From contig CM052362.1 of the NCBI GenBank assembly GCA_028551475.1, positions 14,066,521 to 14,130,520 of the forward strand: a stretch of 64,000 nucleotides of DNA, read 5' to 3'. The stretch is from Casuarina equisetifolia (Eukaryota; Streptophyta; Magnoliopsida; Fagales; Casuarinaceae). This document shows, in pieces, positions 36,238-48,840 of this stretch; within the stretch, counting starts at the first letter, position 1, and each line of letters opens with the position of its first letter. Both the position numbers and the translations under genes were made by a program. Below the pieces are notes generated by a model. It worked only from the letters and a program-made list of their open reading frames with translations. It searched no databases and was not told the origin of the DNA.

Positions 36238-36440
36238 TGTTAATAGACAGTTGCCTCACCTAATACATTACCATATTTGTGCCTATGATTAGGCACAATA
36301 TCATTGTAATTATTGTAAATATTTAATTTACCTTTCCTAGGCTAGGCTATGTCTCTATAAATGTATAGCAAACATTGTAAAATAAAAATATAGCAATAGA
36401 GAAATTCATTCTGCTCCTTTGAGGTTTTTACTTTCTTACA
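36238..36440 (+). repeat. E4 3' LTR
   Basis: TG..CA ends, 203 bp, followed by the right ATTTT target duplication. Confidence 0.94.
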
Positions 36441-36689
36441 ATTTTGTAGCTTTTGCGATACTAACTTCTTGTTGCCAAAAGATAAAGACTATTTTGAAAA
36501 ACAAGTAGAAACTAGAACAAAGGACTACAATCAATGTTCAATTTTCTTTGGCAAAACTAGGGTTCTATGCCTTACTTTGACACCATATAGGAAAACATGT
36601 AATGGGAAACTTGTGGTTGATTTGCATTAATTAATGAATAGGTTTATAGAGAACCAAGACAACAAACAACATTATTCTGACCAAGGCAA

Positions 36690-36905
36690 TTTTTCTTTTT
36701 CTTTTTTTTGGTGATAAAAATGTCAGTTTGCATTAATAAAAATTAACATTCAAAAGCATAAAGGCATATCTCAATATTACAAAAATTATGAAAACTATGA
36801 AAAGATGAAGATTGAAAACCTCAGAACCTCATTCAAAATAACATTTTCCTATGAAAATTTTATAATTTTAAAGAATAAAACTCTCCCTTATACAATTGTT
36901 TTTAC
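36690..36905 (-). mobile_element. LINE 3'-end fragment, minus strand
   Basis: A T-rich start near 36,690 and the following 200 bases match the left part of the E2-nested LINE (9,887-10,075): the ATTACAAAAATT.., GAAAAGATG.A.ATTGAAA and CATTCAAAATAACATTT elements appear in order. Very short and diverged. Confidence 0.7.
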
Positions 36906-38911
36906 TTATTCTGACTAAAGAACTCTTATATGGATACTATAAGGATAAGGGCAGTCCTAGGTTTGCACTAAAAGTTAATATTTGAATAAATATGCTCAAT
37001 TGAATTGGGATTTTTTACTAAATATAATGTAAATAAGGAGATATCCACTCTTTTTTAAAAAAAAATAATAATGGACAATCATTTGTATGAAGACAACTAA
37101 ATTTTTTTGTAAATATTAATGTGGGGCATATTGGCTACTTCTTCACAAGTAGAGGGCTTAGATAGGAGAATCTACTATCTCTTATATCTTTTTACAATTA
37201 CTATGAAGGTAATACCTAAATGACTCTACAAATGTTGCAGGGTTACGATATTATTGGAAATACTTGAAGGAAGTATAACATACCTTAGTTTTGTTGATAA
37301 CATATTTTTATTAGTAGGGGAAAAAAGCTTTATCTAAGCGTCTGAAGGTTGGTGTCCAGCAGTTCCAATCAATGCATGGACTTCAACTTAACAATATAAT
37401 AGTCGTGCATATATTTGTAACGTAACCCAAGAGGTATTAACTTCATTATAGCGAAGGAATATTTAATTGAATAGTTACTCGCATAGTATCTAGATCCTTG
37501 CAAAAATAACAATGGTCTTTCCTTCTAAAGAGAGGCCACTATTAGCAATCAAACTTACAAGGAAAACAGGCCTTGCTCTTTCATCAATCCGAACTTCAGC
37601 CACAACTTTGGGAGTGTTTTCCACATTTTTCCAAATTCCTGATCAACTGACGTCCCTCTCCGGTCATTGACGACATTACTCCCCAGTAGGTCATTTTCCA
37701 GATTCCTTCCAATCTTGCTTCTCTAAGTGAATTTGAATGTGTAAGTACCCCCCGTACTTTAGGCCCTATGCTACTCATAAATTGGCTCTCTGCTGTTGGA
37801 CTTGCATTTTGCTTGGCTATTGCCCAGGCTACCGATACTATTGTCGTCTCACCCAAGCATATTGCGTAGCCGCTTTTGCCATTTTTTTATGAAACTAGCT
37901 TCCCTTTTTGTACCTTAACTTCTACCACTTCCGCACCTCCCCCATGGAGCCTAATATTGTGCTTCCATTACCCCCAACACCGATACAAGCCCCCTTCTTC
38001 TTGGGCTACTTCACCCACAATTCGCTCTCCTTCAAGTGTTTCACCACACTACTTCCCGCCTTCAACAAGCCTATCTCTGCCTCCATTTTTGCCTTAGGCC
38101 CCATGTCCAACTGAACCCACTCATCAGATGGACACTCGGCTCAAGGGAGAAATCAGAAGTTCTATAATTTTTAAACTTTCTACCTCTCTTCTTCTTCCTT
38201 CATCTGAGTCAATTTCATTCCTTTATCCTACAATTACCCCATGATCCTAATTTTAAGTATGAGCACGTTGGATATTAAAAAAAAAAAAAAAAGGATTTCT
38301 GCGTAGGAGAAGCGGATTCCTTTTGCTGCTTTGCTCATGAAGATTGTGCGGCCCTATTTCTAGCTCTTCAATTCGCATAATGGAGGTTTTACATGTCATT
38401 TCACCTTGAGACAACTTCCAGTTGGTTTAATTGAGCTTCTCTACGTGCTCAGTCTCTAGCCATTGCTCGCAAAATAATTGTCGGTGACGTAGCAAAGCTG
38501 CTTTATGCACTGGAAGTGGTGTCGAATCTCATCGATTTTGCAACTCGGCAGCAGTAGCGGATGAGTCATGTTTCACTAACTCTACCACCTCCAATTTATT
38601 CTTTTAATACATAGGGAACTAAATAGACGACAAACACCGGAGCAGTTTTGCGTCTTCATTTTCCTCCTTTATAGATTGCCTTTCCTCTTTTTGTTGGTAT
38701 ATTATTTCCCGTTTTAGAATCAGCCGATAAAGTGAACATCCATCAAATCTTCTCAGGTGCGATACGGTAGGGTTTCTCCATTGGATTATTTCAGTCCAGT
38801 GCATATTCATAGTTTTTTAATGAGGAAATGATACAAATACGTGCTCAAAAATTTTTTTTTTCTTTTATCAGATAAGCAATACATTTTTATTGGAAGATGG
38901 ATAAAAGTAAT
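36906..38911. other. Unassigned sequence
   Basis: No gene I can support. Several short frames (37,596-37,856 minus; 37,876-38,114 plus; 38,619-38,810 minus) lack family features. A 16-base A run lies at 38,278-38,293 and may mark an old retrotransposed insertion. Confidence 0.45.
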
Positions 38912-39113
38912 TGTAAGAAAGTGAAAACTCAAGGGAGCAAAATGAATTTCTCTATTGTTGTGTGCCATTTACAAGCCTTTCATGTTACATTTGTAGAGAA
39001 CTAAACCTAGGCTAACAAAGAAAGAATAATATACACAATTAAATACAAGGATATTAAGCCAAATTGTAGGGCTTAATATGGCAATGAGGTTGGTGAGATA
39101 GTTGTACATTACA
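38912..39113 (-). repeat. E5 3' LTR
   Basis: Plus-strand TG..CA ends: TGTAAGAAAGTG to GTACATTACA. The adjacent bases CTCCCCTTT at 39,114 are the polypurine tract in reverse. It aligns with 45,565-45,730. Confidence 0.88.
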
Positions 39114-39119
39114 CTCCCC

Positions 39120-39545
39120 TTTAAGCTAGAGATTTGAACAAGTTAAAAACTCCAAGCTTGGAGAAAAGATGTCAATGTTGCTTGCTACAAAATGCCTTAA
39201 TCAATAAATTAGTAGGTTGTTCTTTTGTGAATACATTTCATGTAATGATGATTCCTTGTTGAAGTTTTTCTCTAATATAGTAACATTCGACCTCAATGTG
39301 CTCAGTACACTCATGAAATATGGGATTGTCTATGATCTTCTCCACAGCTTCATTATCACAATACAGTAGTGCAGTACGCTTCATGTAAAAACCAAAATCC
39401 TTAAGTAATCCAATAATCCAAACTATCTCATAAGTGGTGATTTGCATGGCTTGGTATTCTATTTCTACAGAAAAGAGTAAGATAGTGGGTTTCTTCTTGG
39501 ACCACCATGATATTAGGAAATTGCCTAACATGATGCAGAACCTGG
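39120..39545 (-). pseudogene. E5 RNase H
   Basis: The minus-strand frame starts at MLGNFLISWWSKKKPTILLF and includes LYCDNEAVEKI and HIEVECYYIREKLQQGI. The C-terminal LLTKAL region has degraded. The IEYQAM motif replaces the usual AEYxAM. Confidence 0.85.
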
Positions 39546-40780
39546 TGATAAATCATCTTGTCATAGGACATGTGCCATAATCAAAGTCATAATAAGCCTA
39601 TAGCTTAAACTGAAATGAGAATGGAAACATGAGACCAAGGCTCAGACAACCTTTGAAGTATCTAATTACTTTTAAAATGGCTTCCATGTGAGACTATTTC
39701 AGATCATGCATGAGTTGACTAAGGAGCTAAACTAACAAGGTAATATCAAGTCTGGTAAGAGTCAGGTAAATCAGTCATCCAACCATTCACTGGTATAGTG
39801 ATGGATCTGCAAGTGGTGGATTAGTCAACTTTTCTTTGAAATCAATATCATACTTAATGTTTGTAAATTTTTTCTTTTGTTTCACAAAAATCAATGATGG
39901 CTTAGATCTAGCAAGGCCTACTTCAAAGATCAATTCTAGTGCATATTTTCATTGACTCAAGGATATGTCATCTAGAGAGTGAGCAATCTCAAGACCTAGA
40001 AAAAATTTTGATTAACTGAGATCTTTCATGAAGAAAGTAGCATGCAGATATTACTTGAGATCTAAGATTGCCTCCTAACTACTTCCTATAATAAGGATGT
40101 TATCAACGTAAATGAGTAAGGCCATAAAGAAAGTACCTCTCTGTTTAATGAACAATGAGTATTCATGATAGGATTAACTTAGTATTCCACTACCTAGAAG
40201 TTTACTTTAACTCATAAATAGATTTTTGCAATCTACATATAACAGACTCCTCTTGATTGCTAAATCCAAAGAGATGTTGCATATAAACTTCCTTAGAAAT
40301 ATCACCATGAAGAAATGTGCTCTAAACATCCATATAATAAAGTGGCCCATGATGAACAATTGCAATAGTGATGATAAGATGGACAGTGACATGCTTTACC
40401 ATAAGAGAAAATGTATCCTAAAAATCAATCCATTCACCCTAACTGAAACCTTTAACAACGAGTCGAACCGTGTAACATTCAATGGAACCATTAACATAAA
40501 ATTTGATCTTGTAAACCCATTTGTATTTGATAGGAAGCCGACTAGGGGGCAAAGGGACCACATCCTAAGTATGATTTACCTTAAGAGCAGTAACCTCAAC
40601 ATCCATGGCTACAACCTAATTAGGATTGGCAATAGCTTTTTGATAGGTGGAAGGCTCTTGGGTGGCAAAGATAAAGGCAATAAAGTGCTAATAAAGAATG
40701 TGACATTGGTGAAGGGAAACGTAATTAGAGATAGGGTATAATGAGGCGTAGGAAGAAATGGGGAGTATGGCATAAATAAT
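39545..40780 (-). pseudogene. E5 reverse transcriptase
   Basis: The minus-strand frames contain the RT order. The catalytic box at 40,099-40,110 reads YVDN, with the last aspartate mutated to asparagine. Adjacent IWMFRAHFFMVIFLRKF is a shadow of the [11 protein letters not shown] motif, so a frameshift lies near 40,330. Stops are frequent. Confidence 0.82.
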
Positions 40781-41049
40781 CCAAAGTCCAAATAGGGGGA
40801 CAAGTAGGATGGGTAAACTAATGAAGAAAAGGTTCAATAGAAACAAGTGGTAAGGGACTAGGACAAACATCAATAGTGGTGGTGGAGGTAGGAGGGGTGG
40901 GTGTAGTAGGTAGTGGATCAAGAAGACTATCTAGAGGAAAAGGACTATTTGAAAAATCTGGGAGGTCAAAAGGTAAAGAAAAGGAAGTGTAAGTATCAAG
41001 TTCTAAGATGGCTAAAGGCATCAAGGTTGACAAGCTATCTGTGTTGAGC

Positions 41050-41900
41050 AAGTGATCAAAAAAAGGGCAAGAAAGAAGAAAAAGAAAAAATAGTTTCTTG
41101 AAAAATAACATCACGACTAACAAATAAGTGATGAGAAACAAGATCATATAAGTGGTAACCCATGAAAATGAAATATATTGCTTGATGGTTAAATTTATCA
41201 CAAGCACCTAATGTGGTGCTATAACAACAACAACTGAAAACACGAAGGTGGTCAAGAATAAAAGGTTTGCCAAATAAATTTTCAAATGGACTAATGCCAT
41301 GAAATGAGGATGATGAAAAATGATTAACAAGGTAAGTGGTAGTGAGAAGGCATTCCCCCCAAAAAGAAAAGGGAATGTGAGCTTGAAACATCAAAGTTTG
41401 AGCAACATCCAATAAGTGTTAGAGTTTGCATTAAACAACTTCATTCTATTGAGGAGCGTAAACGAAAGTGGATTCATGTAGGATACCATGCTGAGAAAGG
41501 AAAAACTAACATTCAGAGGAAAAAATTTGAGACCATTGTTATAACATATGCATTGAATAATAGAGCCGAATTAGGTTTGGACAAAGGAAAGAAAATGTTG
41601 AATTTTTTAAAAACCTTGGCTTTTAAATTTAAGAAGAAAAGTCCAAGTAACATGAGAGAAATCATCCACAATGATGAGGAAATATCAAGCACGATCATGG
41701 GTAAAGGTCTAATGGGGACCCCAAATGTCCATATGGACCACCTTGAAAATGAAGCTAGTGGCACCATGACGTGTAAGAAAAAGTTGTTATGTCTATTTGG
41801 CTAAAGGGCAAACAGGATATGAAAAGGATGAAGGACAAGTAAATGAACAGCTAGAAAAAGTCAAAGTTTTCAAGGAAGAATGACCTAAATGTTGATGTAA
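41050..41900 (-). pseudogene. E5 integrase
   Basis: Minus-strand segments include VHMDIWGPH (about 41,725), [49 protein letters not shown] (41,320-41,410) and FVSRDVIFQETIF. The second catalytic Asp motif reads Asn-Asn-Gly rather than Asp-Asn-Gly, which would disable integration. Confidence 0.82.
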
Positions 41901-42307
41901 AATATCATAACTAATATTATTGATTGAAATGAAATTACAACTCAAAGGCTAAGTTGGAGTTCAAAAACAAGTTTGAAGAGAAACTAAACAATCGAAAAGA
42001 ACTAAATGGAGATAAGTTAGAAAATCATAGCAAATAAAATAAAGCCTGCAATCAGCCTTGCTGAACCTAATTAGATCCCTAGTCATATGATCCTAAAAAA
42101 TAAAAAATTGATTGAAGAAGAAAGCTACACATTATTGTTATGGACTAATTTCTAAATAGAAAATAGGTTATGTTGAAAATGAAGGGCATAAAGGACATTA
42201 TTAAGGTGTTGTTTAGGGCAAGGGCTAAAATGACCAATGTTGATAATAAGACTAAGGGTTTTATTAGGCAATGTAATGCTAATTAGGGCAATGCATAGAG
42301 AGATAGT

Positions 42308-43590
42308 GTTCGGTGAAATCTAAATGCAAGTGAACATGTCGAACAAGTAATATAATGATAAGAAAGATATCGTCCCACAGAGATTGGTGATTACTAGACC
42401 AACTAATTACTAACGGTGAATAACTCCTAGAATTTATCTAGCAAACCAAATTGATGGATGATAGATTAACTAACTAAGTCTAAGAAAACTTAATAAAAGA
42501 AATATGTTAGAGCATATGACTTCACCATAATTACTAGGTACTAATATTGATTATTTATGCTTGCAAGAGAGATAATATCTATGTGATGGCAGAATTTCCT
42601 AATTTATTTACTATCCTATGTCTAGGTATAGCAAACCTACTTAGTTCATTAATTCACTATATCTCTATATGTGAATTGAAACAAACCAAATGCATTAGGA
42701 TCTATGAATATTCCCAGTTTACACCAAAAGCCACACAAACAATATGGTATATGTCTATCCATATTTAATTTATGGTTACATATTACAAGAAGCAACTGCA
42801 TGCTATTTCCTGTCAGTCTTTAACATGCAAATCAAGTCATCTAAGTGGTAGCTAATCACCTAAAAGTATTAAACTCCGTAATATGTAACTTCACATAAAT
42901 AAAATATCTTGCAAAACATAATAATCATAAAATTCATACCATCATAATTAGGTTACATCGTAGCTCTAACAAAAATAAACTAAAACATAAAGAAATAATG
43001 AGGAAGAATGGTAATAAGAAATAAAGAAGGCATCTTGAATCCAAGAACAAGAAGTTTGTCACCCTTTTTGTCTTCTCTTCAAGAAAACCTTGAATTCTTG
43101 GCTTCTCTCTTGAGTTGTGCTCAATTTCCTCCTCCCCTCTTCTTTTGCCTCTTCTCTTCTCTTAAATAGGATTTAAGTTTAGACATACTCTTATCCTAGT
43201 AGAATTGGGTCCTAAAGATCTAAAACAATTGGGTTTTGAACTCTTAATTTAATTAGGTTTTGAACTCTTAATTTAATTAGGCTTTGAACTCCTAATATGA
43301 TTAGGTTTTCTAATTATTTAGAAAACCCAATAACAATAAAATCTAATAACAATCATTCAAAGCCCAAGCCCATCTTGACTCTCTTGATCTTGATATTATG
43401 ATTTTGCCACACAATAAGCATCAGGCTCTCCATGTTCATCTCTTTTCTCCTTGGCTTCTTGTTCTACATAAACAAGATAAATTTAGGTAAATAAAGAGGA
43501 GTTCAAATGTTTTCTCACAATTATTAAAGTTATTTATTGCCTAAAATAGGTAAAATAACTCTATAAAAATAGAGTTATCAGATAGAATTA
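42308..43590. repeat. Unclassified interspersed repeat X, longer copy
   Basis: Begins GTGAAATCTAAATGCAAGTG and contains ATCGTCCCACAGAGATTGGT and GCTTGCAAGAGAGATAATAT. It shares about 300 bases with 55,268-55,582. It splits copia E5 between its gag and integrase parts. The right end is uncertain; a stem CTCTATAAAAATAGAG near 43,560 may mark it. It has no coding content I can recognise. Confidence 0.65.
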
Positions 43591-43799
43591 AGAATTTATA
43601 ATATGCATGTGATATGGTCAATAGCCTTAAAGTCAATAATCCAAAGGGAAAAAATGGGTGAGAGAAAGTAAGTCATACTTGTAAATGGGTGAGGAGCTTG
43701 TGGTGCTGGTCCACAATGAGTTGGAACCTAATGGATCCACTAAAAACACTTCCCAAGTTAAGGGGTGGATGGCCTAAAATATTGGCACTTAGAGAAGGT

Positions 43800-45000
43800 A
43801 GGTAGGGCAACTAGCCTAAAGGAAGCCCACTAGAGAAGTCCAAGTGGGCAAATGGTAAGGCTTATAACTAAAGGGATTAATGGCCTCAAAAAGAGATGGG
43901 ACAACAGGCCCATTGGCAAAGGTAGTATAGGCTAGAGGCCTATGTGAACCTAACTTGCAACAACACCCATCGCATGACTTATGCTTTCCACCAATTAGGT
44001 AGCCCATAAAGAGATAACAAGTCTCCCTAAGGTGACCGAGCCCATTATAATGGGTGCAAACAAGACTAGTATAGAAGGCTTGAGCAAAAAGAGCAAACCC
44101 ACTTAGCCTAGCTAATAGGGCTAGCTCAACTTGGGAGTCTCATCTCATGCACAAAGAGAAAGTGTTTAACCCAAAGGAATGATGGGTAAAGCATTTCACC
44201 TAGAAGGCACCGAGGTTGCTTGTAGGAAAGAGATGGTCATTAGTGGTGGCATGTTGGTGCAAGTCCTGCTTTGCTAAGAAGTAGAGCTTCTCCACACTTA
44301 ACAACTCATTGTGAGATAGGATGGTGGATCGGAGGGTAGAAAATTCCTTTGGTAAGACCAAGAGAAACTTAAGCACCCTATGTTCTTCCTCACATTGCTA
44401 GATTTGCTTACCAGCATTGCATATGCCACCACATCAACAACAAAGGAAGGGTTGTTGAATGTCCAAATTGTCCCAAAGCTCCTTTAGGCAAAGGTAAAAA
44501 GAGGTGAGATTGGCATTAGAGGCATCAGGAAACAATCAGAGGTCATCGATGGCTTGTTTTAGTGAGAATTTTAGGTCCTGCTGATTTTGTCAAAGTTATC
44601 CTGATGGAGTTGTTAGACGTCAAGGATAATGTAGGCAATGGAGACCATAGGCTTGAGCAATAGATGAACAAAATGGGTTAACCACATTTTCATAGCTACA
44701 TGACACTAGTCCTACTAATCATCGAAGGTGTCACATTCTTTGGTAGGTTACGGGAGCTTATCAATTAGAAAGCCTATCTTATTTTAAGTAAGGAATACTA
44801 TCTAAATTTGCTCACTCCAGACATGCCAATTGGCCTCTCTACTGAGTTTTTAGGACATGATGCATGTCAGTTGAAGATTGGTAGCATTGAGATGGTAAGG
44901 GTTGCGAAGAAAAGAAGCAAGGGTGGTAGAATTAGGAAAAGAGGCATTGACAATAGGCATTAGAGAGGAGGGGACAACTAGGGTTGTGAAATTGGGAAAT
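43800..45000 (-). pseudogene. E5 gag
   Basis: Minus-strand fragments parallel the gag of E4: NPYHLNATNLQ near 44,910, KLSREANWHVWSEQI near 44,840, and a knuckle near 43,990-44,060 (HYNGLGHLRETC) whose second cysteine is tyrosine. Stops are frequent. Confidence 0.75.
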
Positions 45001-45564
45001 TAGGGATTTAGGATTTGAAGAATTTTAGGGCAAAATTAGGGAATTAAGATTTGAGGAATTTAGGAATTAAGGTTTTGAAATTGGAGAAAATTAGGAAATT
45101 AGGATTTTAGAATTGAGGAATTGAGAGAATTAGGGATCCATGAGGGAATTTGAGAAGGAGAAAGAAAAAAGGGCAATTTTGAAGATTGAAATTGGGGATT
45201 CGAGAGGATAATGTGGGAATGAGAAAGAAAAGGACAATTGTGAAAAGGGAAACTAGGAGTTCGGGACATGGGAAAAGGAGAGTAAAAAGCAAGTGATGAT
45301 TGTCTTGGAAACGAGAAAGGAACAAGAAAAAAAAATGAGAAAGAGGAATTGGAGCAAAAAACGAGTGATGATTGTCTTAGGAATTGAGAAAGGAAACAAA
45401 AAATGAAAAAGAGGAATGGAATTAAAAAATGTGTGATGATTAAAAAATATGGAATTGGAGAAAAAAAAAAAACCACCAACAAGAGGCTCACGACTCAACG
45501 GAAAAGAGGTTAGGAGAAAGAGAAATGCGGTAGCAGCTAAGATCGTATGATATGATTGATATCA

Positions 45565-45730
45565 TGTAAGAAAGTGAAACTTCAAGGGAATAAAATGAAT
45601 TTTTTTATTCTTGTATGTCATTTACAAACTGTTCATGTTATATTTATAGAGAACTAAGCTTAAGTTAACAAGGACAAAATAATATGCACATATAAATACA
45701 AGGATATTAAGCAAAATTGTGACAATTGTG
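45565..45730 (-). repeat. E5 5' LTR (truncated) and primer-binding site
   Basis: Plus-strand TGTAAGAAAGTGAAAC at 45,565 matches the 3' LTR. Similarity ends near 45,725, about 40 bases short of the full length. Just inside, 45,554-45,564 read on the minus strand is TGATATCAATC, the primer-binding site with one change from the TGGTATCA core. Confidence 0.8.
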
Positions 45731-46145
45731 ACAACCATTATTCATTTTACTTCAATCATGACTTAAACAAATTGCATGAACTTTTGCTATTTAGAGTGGA
45801 GTGGTAACTTTGAGCAAGATACTTTAAATTCCGTGTCATGGGCCGAAAATTGAACAGAAGACGTCTATACTTTTGTTTGAAGTATTTTTATTCCAATTGC
45901 AAGAGAATGTGTTGATTTGCTTTTCGGAAGGATGGCTTTGGATATTAAAAGTGATTAAACACAGTTGTTTTTTCTTGAGAAAAATACCGACCTAACATTT
46001 CTTTTACTGGTGTCCAACCTTTTCTCATTGGTAAATACCCTAATCAACTTTCTTTGTTCATCAGGGTCCGCAACTCTGACAAAATGCAAAACACGTGCTT
46101 GATAACTTGATCCAAATAATCACGTAATTTGCCACTACATTTGTC

Positions 46146-46153
46146 TATATAAG
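46146..46153 (+). promoter_or_regulatory. TATA box of MLP gene 1
   Basis: TATATAAG about 100 bp upstream of the ATG at 46,247, at the spacing expected for a plant core promoter with a short 5' UTR. Confidence 0.7.
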
Positions 46154-46246
46154 AGGAACCGGATCATCCTCATTAATCCGTGCTTAATCTCTATCACCTT
46201 TTTGGCTGAGCAGCTACTTCATTTCTAGCCATTTTCAGTTGGTAAT

Positions 46247-46926
46247 ATGGCACTTCAAAGTAAGTTGGAGACCGAGGTAGAAATTAAGGCATCTCCTCAG
46301 AAGTTCTACGACGTCTTTAGGAGCCAAGCCCACCAAGTTCCCAACACCACACCTGACCAAATAAAGGGAGTTGAGGTGCACGAGGGTGATTGGGAGACAC
46401 ATGGCTCTGTCAAGCTCAAGAAATATTCTGTGGGCAAGGCAAATGCAGCAGCCTAATATCTTCGACTACAGCGAATTTACTGTTCATTTTATTTATTTTT
46501 ACCAGTTTACTGAATTGTTTTTAACGAAAGTTAAAAGCGCTTTAACATCTTACCTGATTTATTTTGACAAATATTACGATACAAAATAAGGTGCCGTTGA
46601 TTTTCATTTTCATACCTGTGAAACTCAATTTGATGTCCTTGTTTTCTTGTGAAACTATAGAGGGGAATACCTAGGTTTTCAAAGAGAAGGTTGAATATGA
46701 TGATGCAAACAAGACAGTGGCTCTTGTTGGTGTTGATGGAGGTATCATGAAGTACTACAAGACCTTTAAGCCCATTATTAAGCTTAATCCCAAGGGTGAT
46801 GGCAGCTTGGCGAAACTGACTCTTGAGTATGAGAAACTGAGAGATGATGTGCCCGCGCCAAATAAGTACTTCGATATGATGATCAAGGTGACTAAAGATA
46901 TCGATGCCCATCTTATGAAGGCATAA
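46247..46926 (+). pseudogene. Major latex protein-like gene 1, probably broken by a premature stop
   Basis: Two exons of an MLP/Bet v I-fold protein, a family of small cytosolic proteins with a hydrophobic ligand pocket, often stress- or fruit-expressed. Exon 1 is 46,247-46,433 (MALQSKLETEVEIKASPQKF to KKYSV), exon 2 is 46,661-46,926, ending ITKDIDAHL-like VTKDIDAHLMKA then TAA. Exon lengths, 187 and 266 nt, equal those of the intact gene at 49,049-49,782. Two oddities are present: the intron donor is GC (G|GCAAGG) instead of GT, and joining at the conserved acceptor AG 46,660 puts TAG (46,672-46,674) in frame five codons into exon 2. The alternative acceptor at 46,674 would shift the frame. 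A polyadenylation signal AATAAA lies at 47,102. Confidence 0.82.
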
Positions 46927-47371
46927 AGAAAGCATGTGTCATCTATCCCCACTCTATAATGATTGTGCATTAATGCTTTGTGTCAGATCTCTTTGCTGGA
47001 GTTCTTTTGTTATGTATCAATAATATGAAGGTTGGTGGTGCTACTATTTTATATCTTGATATAAGAGTGTAATTGATTATTATGGTGCGTACAATGCTAT
47101 GAATAAAGTTCTAAGGTTTTTTTTTTTATATAATTCGCATATATGCGTTCAGTATCATTTTTCTTTTATCTTCTCTCTGTTTCAATTTCGCTGCTATATC
47201 TTGTTTCACGGACAAACATGACATATGAGAATTACTTCTTAGCTTGTAGAATTACAAAAGGACTAATGCTGAAATTTTAGAGGAAAAGCTTGATGTAGAT
47301 GGGAAAAAAATTCATAATCTTAATACATGCCAGAGAGAAAATGGTTATTGGTCAACCTATATTAAAAAGAA

Positions 47372-47625
47372 AAAAATATTATTGGTTTTCAAGAGAAAGC
47401 AATTGATATCTCTATTTTCTTAGTTAAAGTAAAGAAGGTAGTACGTGAGAGAGTTTTTTTATTTAAAAATATAAAAAAAATTTCAAGAAAATGTTATTTT
47501 GAGTGAAATTTGGAAGCTTCTAATTTTTATTTTTTCATAGATATAGTGATTTTTGTAATACTAGTATGTACATGTACATCTGTATTTTAAAATTTATTAA
47601 TACAATTTACATTTCCACCAAAAAT
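47372..47625 (+). mobile_element. LINE 3'-end fragment, plus strand
   Basis: Matches the last 250 bases of the LINE at 28,499-29,883, including TTTTGTAATACTA and AATACAATTTACATTTCCACC, and ends in an A-rich stretch followed by (AT)n. It is truncated to its 3' end and lies between the two MLP genes. Confidence 0.8.
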
Positions 47626-47639
47626 ATATATATATAATA

Positions 47640-48840
47640 TTGGTACATGGTTATTATGGAAGGAGGATTAGGTTGGGTCTACCCCAATTAACCCCACAAA
47701 TGGCCCAAGAAGGGTCTAGCTAGCTTGTAAAAGGTTATTAAAGAGGACTCAAATAGGTATGATCCCAGTGATTCGAGAAAAAAATGTGCAAAGCAGCCTG
47801 TAAATTTTACGAGCTAAAGTTAAAGAATAGAATAGTTATTCTAGTTAATAGCTTAAGCTTTTAATCTAATAGTAGCACAGTATCCTAATATCTTTAACCT
47901 CTTTAAATATCTAAAAATAATCATGATAATCCCAATATACAATTATTTTTTTATAAAGTTAAGATTTGATTCCAAAATTTGAGTAAACATCCTAATAAAA
48001 AAATTGTAGTAGTTTGACTCTAAAATTTTTATGAAATTCTAATCAATGTCCTTTTCTTAGATCGTATGCGTTTGTCTTTTCTCCATCTTTTAACTTCATA
48101 GCCCCTCTGTTTCTTTTGTTTGCTTTTCCTATTCCTATTACTTCAAAAGATATTATCAAAGCTTGGGTTTGGATGGAAAAATTATTTTACGCAATTTATT
48201 TTCTTTCACTATCATGGATAACACAATGCACCCTTTGGTCAATTAATAGTAACGTTAAACAATTGAAGGTACTAGAAATGTTCTTTAACTTTTTACCTTT
48301 TTTAAAAATATTATATAATAAAACAAATACACCATAAGTGTATAATATTCATGAGATAACATAAATAAAAAAGAAAATCTCAAGCTTGTCTCCTTCAAGA
48401 AATTACTTGGAATATATTGATAATCACTCTTTATTATGTTAGTTTCATCAGTTCAGCTTCATCCTTTGAAGTAACCTTCATGACACAGTCATTGTTTGTT
48501 TCATTGATAGACATTTCGAACTTCCAATGGGAAATCGGTGTTAGATACATACTGAGATGTCACCCTAGTGCCAAAATTTGACGTTGTTCTTTACATTCAC
48601 AACTGCTATATAGATATTCGAATAGTCATGGATACGTCCTTTCATATCTACAAAGATTAAAATCTTTTTTTCATCTACATCGACCTTTCCCTATAAATTG
48701 GATTATTACAAGAAGTCATTCTCGTATGTGATGTTTATAGATGAAACAAAATATAACAGCGAGACTGAGAGAAAACAGAAGGAAAAAGAAAAATTATCTT
48801 GAACGTATAATTCGAATTTCATGTCCACAAAAAACATAAG
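47640..48840. other. Unassigned intergenic sequence
   Basis: No supported gene. The frame at 48,116-48,334 is AT-rich and featureless. 48,360-48,720 is less AT-rich and could hold a degraded coding stretch, but I cannot identify one. Confidence 0.5.

Larger units (their letters stand above)
30810..36440 (+). mobile_element. Ty1/copia retrotransposon E4
   Basis: Complete element, 5,631 bp, with target duplication ATTTT at 30,805-30,809 and 36,441-36,445. LTRs 30,810-31,012 and 36,238-36,440 are both 203 bp and differ at about 12 positions (around 94% identity). Its proteins resemble those of E3 (same gag start pattern, same RT context) but the LTRs are unrelated in sequence. Many stops and several indels make it defective. 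Confidence 0.95.
38912..45730 (-). mobile_element. Ty1/copia retrotransposon E5, minus strand
   Basis: A decayed copia element read right to left. The 5' LTR starts near 45,730 and its inner edge is 45,565; the 3' LTR is 38,912-39,113. The interior contains leader, gag, integrase, RT and RNase H with many stops. An unclassified repeat is inserted at about 42,308-43,590. The outer part of the 5' LTR is missing, so no target duplication can be found. It is related to E4 in leader, primer-binding site and gag. Confidence 0.9.

Noticed and set aside
36906-38911. Possible gene near 37,600-38,110 with moderately GC-rich frames
   Set aside because: No family motif and no supportable exon structure; left as unassigned.
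48116-48337. AT-rich frame between the MLP genes
   Set aside because: No motif, no splice or promoter signals, composition like the surrounding intergenic DNA.
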